Positions 1-6,218 of a DNA stretch of 6,575 nucleotides are shown here, in pieces. The number at the start of each line of letters is the position of its first letter. Positions within the stretch are counted from its first letter, which is position 1. Origin of the DNA: Candidatus Stercoripulliclostridium pullicola (GTDB taxonomy: Bacteria; Bacillota; Clostridia; Christensenellales; DTU072); contig JADINF010000010.1 of the NCBI GenBank assembly GCA_017694145.1, forward strand, positions 1 through 6,575. The letters are read 5' to 3'. The position numbers and the translations under genes were made by a program. The notes beneath the pieces are model-generated. The model searched no databases. It saw only the letters and a list, made by a program, of their open reading frames with translations, and was not told the origin of the DNA.

Positions 1-441
1 CTCCCGGGGCGCGCGGCGGTGCTGATGCCGAGCGCGGGCTACGAAGGCATAGCGAAATTCGTAGCGGACACCATGGTGGAATTCGGCGTGAACGCCTGCC
101 CTCCGCTCGTGGTGGGCGTAGGCGTGGGAACGTGCGTGGCGTCCAGCGCGAAGCTCGCGAAACGCGCTTCGCTCCGTAAAGTGGGCTCAAGAAATCCCGA
201 CCCGCTCGTCGCGCGTATGGAAGAAGATCTCGAAAAAGCCCTGAACGGTATCGCGATAGGACCGCAGGGGCTTTCGGGAAGCTCGAGCGTACTGTGCGTG
301 AATATCGAAAACATGGCGCGTCACCCTTCCGCTTTAGGCGTGGGAGTGGCGTTCGGCTGCTGGGCGCACAGGAGAGGCACGATAGCATTCGACGCCGATA
401 TGAATTACACCCTTCTTTCGCATAAGGAGGCTATCCTATGA
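1..441 (+). CDS. fumA: Fumarate hydratase class I, alpha subunit, C-terminal part (5' end outside window)
   Basis: This is the C-terminal ~146 residues of the alpha subunit of a two-subunit iron-sulfur hydro-lyase, which interconverts fumarate and (S)-malate in the cytoplasm. The reading frame is open from base 1, so the start lies upstream. Family hallmarks are the stretch leading to NACPP (Cys codon 97-99, probably one of the three cysteine ligands of the catalytic [4Fe-4S] cluster), the glycine-rich VGVGVG that follows it, and IGPQGLSG (250-279), close to the usual GIGPQGLGG. The usual GIGGTFEKA continuation is changed here to GVGTCVASS. The TGA stop overlaps the ATG of the beta subunit (ATGA), implying translational coupling. 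L(+)-tartrate dehydratase alpha is the main alternative, because the families are homologous. The family call is firm; the exact substrate is less sure. Confidence 0.9.
   Translation, partial: LPGRAAVLMPSAGYEGIAKFVADTMVEFGVNACPPLVVGVGVGTCVASSAKLAKRASLRKVGSRNPDPLVARMEEDLEKALNGIAIGPQGLSGSSSVLCVNIENMARHPSALGVGVAFGCWAHRRGTIAFDADMNYTLLSHKEAIL
424..430 (+). promoter_or_regulatory. Ribosome binding site for fumarase beta, inside the alpha coding region
   Basis: AAGGAGG lies 7 bases before the ATG at 438, within the last codons of the alpha subunit. It matches the anti-Shine-Dalgarno sequence almost perfectly and fixes the start of the beta subunit despite the ATGA overlap. Confidence 0.85.
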
Positions 442-1046
442 AAAAAGTATTGACTTTGCCCCTTACTTCGGAGGACGTCGAAGATCTCCGCATCGGGGAC
501 GTGATATATCTTACCGGAACGGTGGTCACCTGCCGCGACACGGGACACAAACGCAGAGTGCTGTCCGGGGTCGTGCCTCATACGCCGCTTAAAGGCGGTG
601 CGGTCTTCCACGCGGGACCCATAGTGAAGAAAACGGATACGGGCTGGCAAATGGTATCGGTGGGACCCACTACGAGTATGCGCATGGAGAAATTCGAAAA
701 GGAATTCATCGAACTTACCGGAGTCAAAGTGATAATCGGCAAAGGCGGAATGGGCGAAAAAACGGTGCGCGCCTGCGTCGAAAACAAAGCTGTGCACTGC
801 GTGTTCCCCGGAGGTTCCGCGGTGGTGGCGGCGGCGGAAGTCGAAGAGATAACGGACGCGGAGTGGCTCGATCTCGGAATGCCCGAAGCCTTCTGGGTAC
901 TGAAGGTAAAGGAATTCGGACCGCTCATCGTGTCGATAGACACCGCGGGCAACAACCTTTTCGAAAACAACAAAAAGGTATTTGCCGAGCGTAAGGAAAA
1001 GGCGCTCGAAGAGTTATACCCCAAACTCAACTTCATGAAATACTGA
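438..1046 (+). CDS. fumB: Fumarate hydratase class I, beta subunit
   Basis: This 202-residue protein is the beta (C-terminal domain) subunit of the heterodimeric class I fumarase and partners the alpha subunit encoded just upstream. Full length fits two-subunit FumB/TtdB-type proteins. Conserved blocks visible in order are GDVIYLTGTVVTCRD (20-34) with the following GHKR (36-39), LKGGAVFHAGP (51-61), GPTTSMRM (76-83), the IGKGGM loop (100-105) and DTAGNNLF (168-175). In this family these segments shape the substrate pocket over the cluster held by the alpha subunit. The start is fixed by AAGGAGG 7 bases upstream. The 4-base overlap with alpha fits equimolar expression. L(+)-tartrate dehydratase beta (TtdB) is a homologous alternative that sequence reading alone cannot fully exclude. 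The gene pair is separated from the next gene by only 27 bases. Confidence 0.9.
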   Translation: MKKVLTLPLTSEDVEDLRIGDVIYLTGTVVTCRDTGHKRRVLSGVVPHTPLKGGAVFHAGPIVKKTDTGWQMVSVGPTTSMRMEKFEKEFIELTGVKVIIGKGGMGEKTVRACVENKAVHCVFPGGSAVVAAAEVEEITDAEWLDLGMPEAFWVLKVKEFGPLIVSIDTAGNNLFENNKKVFAERKEKALEELYPKLNFMKY

Positions 1047-1073
1047 TCGCAAAACGTAAAAGGAGCAAGATAT

Positions 1074-1595
1074 ATGGAAACTTTCGAAACTTTATTTTCC
1101 CGAGTGTCCACGCGCGACTTCAACGATAAAGAGGTGAGCGCGGAGCTTATCGAACGTATCCTTCAGGCGGGCATGAGCGCACCCGTAGGCAGAGCGCGCT
1201 ACGACACTCTGCACGTCACCGTCGTGCAAGACGGAACCTTCCTCGACGGCGTGACGGAGCTTGCCAAAGACACTTCGCCGAGAGCGCGCGCCCCCTTCTA
1301 CGGCGCGAAAACGCTTATCGTCGTTTCCTCGCTTATGAGCGAAACCCCCGCGATCGAATACAGCAACGTTGCCTGCGTCATAGAAAATATGGCTATAGCG
1401 GCGCGCGCCTTGGGCGTCGCGAGCGTATACCTCTGGGCTTTCGTCAAGCCTCTCGAAAACGCGCCCGCCTTACTGGCAAAGCTCGGTCTTCCCTGCGGAT
1501 TCAAGCCTGTTTCGGCTCTCGCAATAGGATATTCGGATACCCCTCTCGAAGTTTTCGACAAACCTCGTCATTCGATAACGGTCAACAGGATCTGA
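1074..1595 (+). CDS. Nitroreductase-family FMN oxidoreductase
   Basis: This 173-residue single-domain protein has the size of the small anaerobe-type nitroreductases, which are cytoplasmic FMN-dependent NAD(P)H oxidoreductases, normally homodimers. The N-terminal FSRVSTRDF (8-16) matches the family R-x-S-x-R-x-F signature for binding the FMN phosphate. QAGMSAPVG (31-39) corresponds to the usual A-x-x-APS region. YGAKTLIVV (76-84) is the core strand, NVACVIENMAIAARALGVASVYLW (98-121) the long helix before the active-site region, and CGFKPVSALAIGYSDTP (141-157) the C-terminal P-V-x-x-x-x-x-GY element. The start is supported by AGGAG at 1061-1065, 8 bases before ATG. It follows fumarase beta by 27 bases with no terminator between, so it is probably the last gene of that operon. 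Its natural electron acceptor cannot be read from sequence; a link to malate/fumarate metabolism is only positional. Confidence 0.88.
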   Translation: METFETLFSRVSTRDFNDKEVSAELIERILQAGMSAPVGRARYDTLHVTVVQDGTFLDGVTELAKDTSPRARAPFYGAKTLIVVSSLMSETPAIEYSNVACVIENMAIAARALGVASVYLWAFVKPLENAPALLAKLGLPCGFKPVSALAIGYSDTPLEVFDKPRHSITVNRI

Positions 1596-1632
1596 TATTA
1601 TTCATAATATAAAATAATTGCCGACTCCTCTC

Positions 1633-1668
1633 ACACGCGGCGCGCCGCGCCGCGTGTAAGTACTTTTT
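1633..1668 (+). terminator. Probable rho-independent terminator of the fumarase/nitroreductase operon
   Basis: ACACGCGGCGC (1633-1643) pairs perfectly with GCGCCGCGTGT (1647-1657), giving an 11-bp GC-rich stem with a 3-base loop. A run of five T (1664-1668) follows after a 6-base spacer. The spacer is longer than in a classical terminator, so efficiency is uncertain, but the position 37 bases past the nitroreductase stop and before a new promoter fits well. Confidence 0.65.
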
Positions 1669-1702
1669 ACGGGTAAAATTTTTGTTCGGTTGTCGAAAAC
1701 GC

Positions 1703-1731
1703 TTGATATAAACGCCCGCGAATGATATACT
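1703..1731 (+). promoter_or_regulatory. Sigma-70/SigA promoter for the AmaP-like gene and the synthetase fusion
   Basis: TTGATA (1703-1708) and TATACT (1726-1731) are separated by 17 bp. TG at 1723-1724 adds an extended -10 element. Each hexamer departs from consensus at one or two positions. Transcription would start near 1738, leaving a leader of about 39 bases with GGAGG at 1766-1770, 6 bases before the ATG at 1777. Confidence 0.75.
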
Positions 1732-1776
1732 TATGGCGAATAAATCGGCTGACGCCGAATTTCCCGGAGGTAAAAT

Positions 1777-2673
1777 ATGAAGAAAATATTCGAAAAGGTC
1801 GTCACCATCACCCTCGGCGTGATAAGTCTCTTTTTCGTTATTATGATGCTCGTCACCGCGTTCGGCGGACTCGAGCTCAGCGACTTCGACAACAGCATCG
1901 TTCGCGCGTTGCTTATCTGCCTCGCGGTGATCTTCGCCGTCCTTACCGGTCTTGCGGTATTCGCCGCTTTCCAGGACAACGAGAAACTCTCCTCCGTGGT
2001 GCTTTTCAAGAATAAGGAATCCGCCACCAAAGCGACCGTCGCCGTCGTCAAGCGCACCGCGAAGCGCGTCGTGAAAGAGATACCCGAAGCCAAACTTACC
2101 AAAGTTCAGATAGTCGCCGACGATAACGGCAACGTACGTCTTAAAGTCGACGTCAAGCTCGCCACCGACGCCACCATGGAAGTGGTGACGAAGGTAAGAG
2201 CGCTGCTCATAGACACCTTCGCCAACGTCTTCGGCATCGAATTCGCGTCGATAGACTTCCGTATCGTGAAGTCGAAGAACTCCTACGTGCCCTCCGCCGC
2301 CGCGGTGGATCAGCGCGTAGCCGAACTCAAAGCCACCGTCGAGATCAACAAGCCCGAAGAAGTTGCGGAAGCAGCCGAAGCGGAAGCCGCGGAAGCGCCT
2401 GCGGAAATAGCGGAAGACACTATCGGTATTATCCCCTCGGGAGGGGATGCAGAAGTAGATGAAGCGTCGGGAAGCGACGCACCGGTAGCAAACAGCGCAA
2501 ACGCCGCAGAGGAGCCCGCAGCGGAAGCGGAAGAGGCGGAAGAAGCCTCCGAAGAAGAAGCCGCGGAAGAAGGCGAGGAAGCAGCCGAAGAAGCCGCGAC
2601 CGAGGAAGCCGAAGCTCCCGTGACCGAAGCGGCGGAAGAAACCGCCGTCGACGCAGACGAAGAGGATAAATAA
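1777..2673 (+). CDS. AmaP-like membrane anchor (Asp23/Gls24-related) with acidic Ala/Glu-rich tail
   Basis: This is a 298-residue predicted membrane protein. Residues ~8-29 and ~41-65 are hydrophobic and form a transmembrane hairpin with a short acidic loop. Residues ~68-165 form a soluble alpha/beta domain containing KATVAVVKRTAKRVV and VQIVADDNGNVRLKVDVKL, resembling the Asp23-like domain of the alkaline-shock membrane anchor AmaP of Firmicutes. AmaP is known to anchor Asp23 at the membrane in staphylococci. Residues ~191-298 are a low-complexity tail: by hand count about 34 Glu, 7 Asp and 33 Ala in 108 residues, with only two Lys and no Arg. Typical AmaP proteins are under 200 residues, so the tail is an addition. 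The start is set by GGAGG 6 bases upstream and the promoter at 1703. No separate asp23 gene is present in the window. The family assignment rests on the membrane-plus-domain pattern and is moderately sure. Confidence 0.65.
   Translation: MKKIFEKVVTITLGVISLFFVIMMLVTAFGGLELSDFDNSIVRALLICLAVIFAVLTGLAVFAAFQDNEKLSSVVLFKNKESATKATVAVVKRTAKRVVKEIPEAKLTKVQIVADDNGNVRLKVDVKLATDATMEVVTKVRALLIDTFANVFGIEFASIDFRIVKSKNSYVPSAAAVDQRVAELKATVEINKPEEVAEAAEAEAAEAPAEIAEDTIGIIPSGGDAEVDEASGSDAPVANSANAAEEPAAEAEEAEEASEEEAAEEGEEAAEEAATEEAEAPVTEAAEETAVDADEEDK
2365..2660 (+). repeat. Low-complexity GAA/GCG-rich coding tract (Ala/Glu tail)
   Basis: The DNA encoding the acidic tail consists of loosely repeated GCGGAAGC, GAAGAAGCC and GAGGAAGC units with no fixed period. 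It is interrupted around 2413-2500 by a less biased stretch (residues ~213-241). Such tracts often vary in length between strains through slippage or unequal recombination. Confidence 0.7.
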
Positions 2674-2688
2674 AGCGTCGGACGGCTC

Positions 2689-2709
2689 CGGAAGGCACGG
2701 TCCCTTCCG
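2689..2709 (+). other. Intergenic hairpin without T-run
   Basis: CGGAAGG (2689-2695) pairs with CCTTCCG (2703-2709) across a 7-base loop. It sits between the AmaP-like stop and the next ribosome binding site (AAAGGAG, 2716-2722), and no T-run follows. It is therefore more likely a transcript-stability or partial-attenuation element than a full terminator, and read-through into the synthetase gene is expected. Confidence 0.45.
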
Positions 2710-2727
2710 AATTATAAAGGAGCCAAT

Positions 2728-5001
2728 ATGTACAGCGAAACAGATATCAAAAAAATCGCGGAGCGTCTCAAGTACCTCCGCGAAGTGTTAAATATAAGCG
2801 TAGAGGAAGCGGCTGACGCCGCGATGGTAACGGTAGAAGAATACCGTCTCGCCGAATCGGGCAAAGTAGATTTCACCTTCAACTTTTTACAGAAACTCGC
2901 AAAGCACTTCGGAGTGGACATCGTTCAGCTCATCTCCGGAGAGTCCCCTCGTCTTACCGGTTTCCAGGTGACCCGCGCGGGCGAAGGCATGCCGCTCGAA
3001 AGGCGCAAAGGACTCAATTATTTCCACCTCGCCTCTCACTTCAAGGACAAAGTCGCGGAGCCTTTCATCGTCGAAGCGCGTTTCGATCCCGAAGAGCAGA
3101 ACAAGCCCTTACACGTTTCCACCCATAACGACCAGGAATTCGACCTCATTCTCGAAGGTAAGCTCAAAGTGACCGTCGATAACTACACCACCGTGCTCGC
3201 CGAAGGCGACAGCATATACTATAACGCCAACCTTCCGCACGGAATGATAGCTTACGACGGCGACTGCAAATTCCTCGCTATAGTCATCAAGAATTCGCTC
3301 ACCCTCTCGGAGATGAACGAAACCACTACCGCTTTGGACACGGTGAAAGCGCGCGACGAAAACGCCATTTACCGCAAGTTCATCACCCCGAAAACGGACG
3401 ACCGGGGAAGGCTTATAAGCCTCGATTTCCACCCGCCGAAGTCCTATAACTTCGCCTACGACGTAGTAGACGCGCTCGCCAAGAAGAACCCGCACAAGAC
3501 GGCTATGATATGGCTCGACCACAACAAGTCCGAAAAGGTATTTTCTTTCGCGGACATGTCGGAGATGTCCAACCGCGCCGCCAACTTCTTCAGAAGTCTC
3601 GGTATCAAGAAAGGCGACCCCGTCATGCTCGTGATGAAACGCAAATACCAGTTCTGGTTCGCTATACTGGGATTGCATAAACTCGGCGCGATAGCGGTAC
3701 CCGCCACGCACCTGCTCACGGCGCACGACTACGAATACCGCTTCAACACGGCGAAGATTAAAGCCTGCGTCATCGCCAACGAGGACGCCATGATCCACGA
3801 GTGCGAAGCGGCGCTTTCCTCTTCCCCTACCGTCGAATACAAAATAGCGGTGGGCGGCGATAAACGCGACGGTTGGTACGACTTCGACGAAGAGCTCGCG
3901 AAGCAGTCCCCCGTATTCGCGCGTACCGACGCGGGGCTCGACGACCTGATGCTGATGTACTTCACGTCGGGCACCTCGGGATATCCCAAAATAGCCGCTC
4001 ATACACAGAGATACTCTCTAGGCCACTTCGTGACCGCTAAATACTGGCACAACGTCGATCCCAACGGTCTGCACTTCACGATAGCGGACACCGGCTGGGG
4101 CAAATCGGTGTGGGGCAAGCTCTACGGACAATGGCTTGCGGAAGCCGCGGTATTCACCTACGACTTCGACAAATTCAAAGCGGAAGACATTCTGCCGCTG
4201 TTTGCCAAGTACAACATCACCACCTTCTGCGCGCCGCCCACGATGTTCAGAATGTTCCTGCTCGCGGATATCAGCAAATACGATTTAAGCTCTCTGAAGC
4301 ACGTCACGACGGCGGGCGAAGCGTTGAACCGTGAAGTTTTCGACCAGTTCTATAAGGTTACGGGACTCAAGATAATGGAAGGTTTCGGTCAGACGGAAAC
4401 CACCCTTACTATCGCAAACCTCGTAGGCAACGAAATAAAATTAGGTTCCATGGGCAAACCCACGCCCCAGTACGACGTCGAAATCGTGGACGAGAACGGC
4501 GAACCAACCAAAGCGGGCGAAGTGGGCGAAATAGTCATCCATACCGACAAAGGCGCGCCGTACGGACTTTTCTCCGGCTACTACCTCAACGACGAAGCGA
4601 CCGCCAACACCTGGCACGACGGAATGTATCATACGGGCGACATGGCATGGCGCGACGAGGACGGATATTACTGGTATATGAGCCGTATCGACGACGTCAT
4701 CAAGTCGAGCGGCTACCGTATCGGACCTTTCGAAATAGAATCGGTGATAATGGAGCTCCCGTACGTAGTGGAATGCGCTATAACGGGCGTGCCCGATCCT
4801 ATCCGCGGACAGGTGGTCAAAGCGACGATCGTGCTTACCGAAGGCACCGAAGGGAGCGAGGAACTCAAGAAGGATATACAGACCTACGTCAAGACGCACA
4901 CCGCGCCTTACAAATATCCGAGAGTCATCGACTTCGTGAAGGAGCTTCCGCGCACCACTAACGGTAAGATCCGCAGAGTGGCGCTCCGCGACAAGAAGTA
5001 A
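2728..5001 (+). CDS. Fusion of XRE-type HTH, cupin and medium-chain acyl-CoA synthetase (AMP-forming)
   Basis: This is a 757-residue three-module protein. Residues ~7-70 are an XRE/Cro-type helix-turn-helix. Residues ~80-187 are a cupin barrel: motif 1 holds H129, H133, E137 and G144 (the first His of the usual HxH is Ser131), and motif 2 has GDSIYY...PHG with H171. Residues ~241-757 are an ANL-family adenylating enzyme, closest by reading to medium-chain (ACSM/MACS) acyl-CoA synthetases. Its motifs are YFTSGTSGYPK (411-421, ATP phosphate loop), ADTGW (453-457), GFGQTE (552-557), TGD (636-638), SRIDDVIKSSGYRIGPFEIE (652-671, hinge) and the catalytic lysine in NGKIRR (K747). It would activate a carboxylate with ATP to acyl-AMP and then acyl-CoA in the cytoplasm. 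The acid is not determinable; medium-chain, branched or aromatic acids are possible. AAAGGAG lies 5 bases before ATG. It is probably co-transcribed with the AmaP-like gene 54 bases upstream. Confidence 0.92.
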   Translation: MYSETDIKKIAERLKYLREVLNISVEEAADAAMVTVEEYRLAESGKVDFTFNFLQKLAKHFGVDIVQLISGESPRLTGFQVTRAGEGMPLERRKGLNYFHLASHFKDKVAEPFIVEARFDPEEQNKPLHVSTHNDQEFDLILEGKLKVTVDNYTTVLAEGDSIYYNANLPHGMIAYDGDCKFLAIVIKNSLTLSEMNETTTALDTVKARDENAIYRKFITPKTDDRGRLISLDFHPPKSYNFAYDVVDALAKKNPHKTAMIWLDHNKSEKVFSFADMSEMSNRAANFFRSLGIKKGDPVMLVMKRKYQFWFAILGLHKLGAIAVPATHLLTAHDYEYRFNTAKIKACVIANEDAMIHECEAALSSSPTVEYKIAVGGDKRDGWYDFDEELAKQSPVFARTDAGLDDLMLMYFTSGTSGYPKIAAHTQRYSLGHFVTAKYWHNVDPNGLHFTIADTGWGKSVWGKLYGQWLAEAAVFTYDFDKFKAEDILPLFAKYNITTFCAPPTMFRMFLLADISKYDLSSLKHVTTAGEALNREVFDQFYKVTGLKIMEGFGQTETTLTIANLVGNEIKLGSMGKPTPQYDVEIVDENGEPTKAGEVGEIVIHTDKGAPYGLFSGYYLNDEATANTWHDGMYHTGDMAWRDEDGYYWYMSRIDDVIKSSGYRIGPFEIESVIMELPYVVECAITGVPDPIRGQVVKATIVLTEGTEGSEELKKDIQTYVKTHTAPYKYPRVIDFVKELPRTTNGKIRRVALRDKK

Positions 5002-5019
5002 TATCGCACACGCAAAACA

Positions 5020-5056
5020 AACGCCCTCGGCGAGTAAGCCGGGGGCGTTTTCGTTT
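5020..5056 (+). terminator. Strong rho-independent terminator, possibly bidirectional
   Basis: AACGCCCTCGGC (5020-5031) pairs with GCCGGGGGCGTT (5038-5049) across a 6-base loop, with one G-U pair. A T-rich tail, TTTTCGTTT, overlaps the end of the stem. Read on the other strand the same stem is followed by TTTGTTTT, so it can also end the leftward transcript coming from 6208. It separates convergent genes with stops at 5001 and 5105. Confidence 0.85.
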
Positions 5057-5064
5057 CAACGTAA

Positions 5065-5098
5065 CCTAACGGAGCCGAAACCGTAAGGAATTGTTTTT
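5065..5098 (+). terminator. Possible weak second terminator hairpin
   Basis: CCTAACGG (5065-5072) and CCGTAAGG (5081-5088) pair at 7 of 8 positions with an 8-base loop. AATTGTTTTTG follows. It would back up the stronger hairpin for rightward transcription. The stem is short and has a mismatch, so this is tentative. Confidence 0.35.
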
Positions 5099-5104
5099 GT
5101 CCGA

Positions 5105-6208
5105 TCAGATGACCTTTATCTGCTTTATCTCCGCTTCGATATGAGTGTGCTTGTTGACCCACTTCAGCAATCTCGCGTTGCGGAAAAGGGAATAAATGCC
5201 GAACGTGATATAGGTAAGCAACGTCCACCCTATCCACTTACCGAGTATCTCGGCTCCGTTGCCGTCGAAGGACATAGGTCTGCCGTCTATCATGAGCCTG
5301 TTCTGTATGAAGCGCTTGCGCCAGCATATTGCGATAGGTTTAAGCGTTCCCAAAGTAATCGCGCTGAAAAGGGAGCAGCCTATCTTATTGAGGATAAGGA
5401 GTATCGCCGAACCGTCCCAGGTGCCGCCGAGGAAGGACATTTCCCCTTCGATATGGGTGTGGCTCGCTTTCCACTGAAGGAGCTTTTTCGGAATGAACAG
5501 CGCGTATATCCCTATCGTGGGAATAGTTAAGAGTATCCAGCATATCCACTTACCGACGAGCGAGGAGGCTTTGCCGTCGAAGCTCAGGCGCTTGCCGTCG
5601 TAGAGGGAGTGCTTCGCCTCCCACTTCAATATCCATACGTACGCTACGGGGAAGCATATACCTAATGTAGCGACGGTCACTATCAAACCGAGCAGCATCC
5701 AAGCCCACTTCTGTATCATCCAGCCGTCGAAACCGCCCTCGCCTTTCTCGGCTTTCTCCGCGGCGTGCTCAACGAGCTTTTCCGCCTTCAGCTTCTCGCA
5801 TTCGTCGTAGTATTTATTCGCGGTATCTATTATCCACTTTTTATCCTTCGCTTTGCGGTGCGCCTTGAATTCCTTTTTGAGCGCCTTCGTATTCTCGCCG
5901 AGATATTCCGCTATACCGAGCGTGCGTTCCCTTACCCTATTATACGTGATGATCGCTCCGCGCTTATTAAGCGCAACGTAAAGAACTATGCCTATCAGAA
6001 ACGCGAACGGCGGTCCGAAAGCTATCAGAAGGTTCACGGCATTTTCCGCAATGTCGTCGCTTAAGATCATTGTAAACATCATATATAATGCAAACAAAGG
6101 CACAAACGCGACGATGGCGAATATAAGAAACGCTGTTCTCCAACCAACTTTCACCTTTAACGTCTTGTCCACGGCTTTATCAAACTTCTCTCCGTATCTG
6201 CTTACCAT
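5105..6208 (-). CDS. Multi-pass membrane protein with DUF898/YjgN-like repeats
   Basis: This is a 367-residue predicted membrane protein of unknown function. Two hydrophobic segments (~24-49 and ~57-80) are followed by a charged, probably helical stretch (~90-155). The C-terminal half has four related segments, each with a membrane span. The pattern FDG, hydrophobic span, T-x-GIY, L-x-W, HTHIE recurs and resembles the DUF898 (YjgN-type) membrane family. Residues 181-256 and 285-360 align without gaps at about 35 of 76 identical positions, showing an internal duplication. The start chosen is the ATG at 6208, because GGAGGAG (6212-6218) directly precedes it. A GTG at 6238 in frame would add ten residues but lacks such a site. 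The gene is divergent from the XRE gene at 6361 and its promoter is overlapped by operator-like sites, so repression by that regulator is likely. The family call is moderate; no transported substrate can be inferred. Confidence 0.75.
   Translation of the reverse strand: MVSRYGEKFDKAVDKTLKVKVGWRTAFLIFAIVAFVPLFALYMMFTMILSDDIAENAVNLLIAFGPPFAFLIGIVLYVALNKRGAIITYNRVRERTLGIAEYLGENTKALKKEFKAHRKAKDKKWIIDTANKYYDECEKLKAEKLVEHAAEKAEKGEGGFDGWMIQKWAWMLLGLIVTVATLGICFPVAYVWILKWEAKHSLYDGKRLSFDGKASSLVGKWICWILLTIPTIGIYALFIPKKLLQWKASHTHIEGEMSFLGGTWDGSAILLILNKIGCSLFSAITLGTLKPIAICWRKRFIQNRLMIDGRPMSFDGNGAEILGKWIGWTLLTYITFGIYSLFRNARLLKWVNKHTHIEAEIKQIKVI
5129..5356 (-). repeat. Internal protein repeat, copy 2 (residues 285-360)
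   Basis: This encodes the second copy of a 76-residue unit. It aligns gaplessly with residues 181-256, sharing TLG, SFDG, GKWI-W--LLT, T-GIY-LF, LL-W and HTHIE-E. The offset between copies is 104 residues. Confidence 0.75.
5441..5668 (-). repeat. Internal protein repeat, copy 1 (residues 181-256)
   Basis: This encodes the first copy of the 76-residue unit, about 46% identical to copy 2 by hand alignment. Each copy itself seems to hold two shorter DUF898-like segments, so the protein may have grown by two rounds of duplication. Confidence 0.7.
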
Positions 6209-6211
6209 ACT

Positions 6212-6218
6212 CTCCTCC
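6212..6218 (-). promoter_or_regulatory. Ribosome binding site deciding the start of the membrane protein
   Basis: Read on the minus strand, GGAGGAG precedes the ATG at 6208, with 5 bases between the GGAGG core and the start codon. It favours this start over the in-frame GTG at 6238. Confidence 0.8.

Noticed and set aside
578..1123. Open frame of 181 codons on the minus strand across fumarase beta and the nitroreductase start
   Set aside because: It overlaps two well-supported genes, its translation is Ser/Thr/Pro-rich without recognisable domains, and it would read across the operon junction.
1722..2015. Open frame on the plus strand starting before the AmaP-like gene
   Set aside because: It is out of frame with the AmaP-like protein, very Arg-rich, lacks a ribosome site, and its start lies in the promoter -10 region.
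2365..2660. GAA/GCG-rich tract as a possible CRISPR or tandem-repeat array
   Set aside because: There is no fixed repeat length and no spacers; it is codon-level low complexity within a coding frame.
2429..2698. Arg/Leu/Pro-rich open frame on the minus strand opposite the Ala/Glu tail
   Set aside because: The composition is the direct antisense product of the GAA/GCG-rich tract, not a real protein.
3109..4002. Long open frame of 297 codons on the minus strand inside the synthetase gene
   Set aside because: It lies opposite a fully motif-supported coding frame, its translation is rich in Val/Arg/Gly/His as expected of an antisense shadow, and no family motif or ribosome site was seen.
4441..4899. 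Open frame of 152 codons on the minus strand
   Set aside because: It is antisense to the conserved C-terminal motifs of the synthetase, with no ribosome site or family similarity.
3313..5001. Separate synthetase gene starting at the internal ATG (residue 196)
   Set aside because: GGAG abuts the ATG with no spacing, and the frame is continuous with the upstream HTH-cupin part, so a single fused protein is the simpler reading.
5141..5530. Open frame of 129 codons on the plus strand opposite the membrane protein
   Set aside because: The minus strand here encodes a repeat-containing membrane protein with internal homology, and the plus-strand translation shows no motif.
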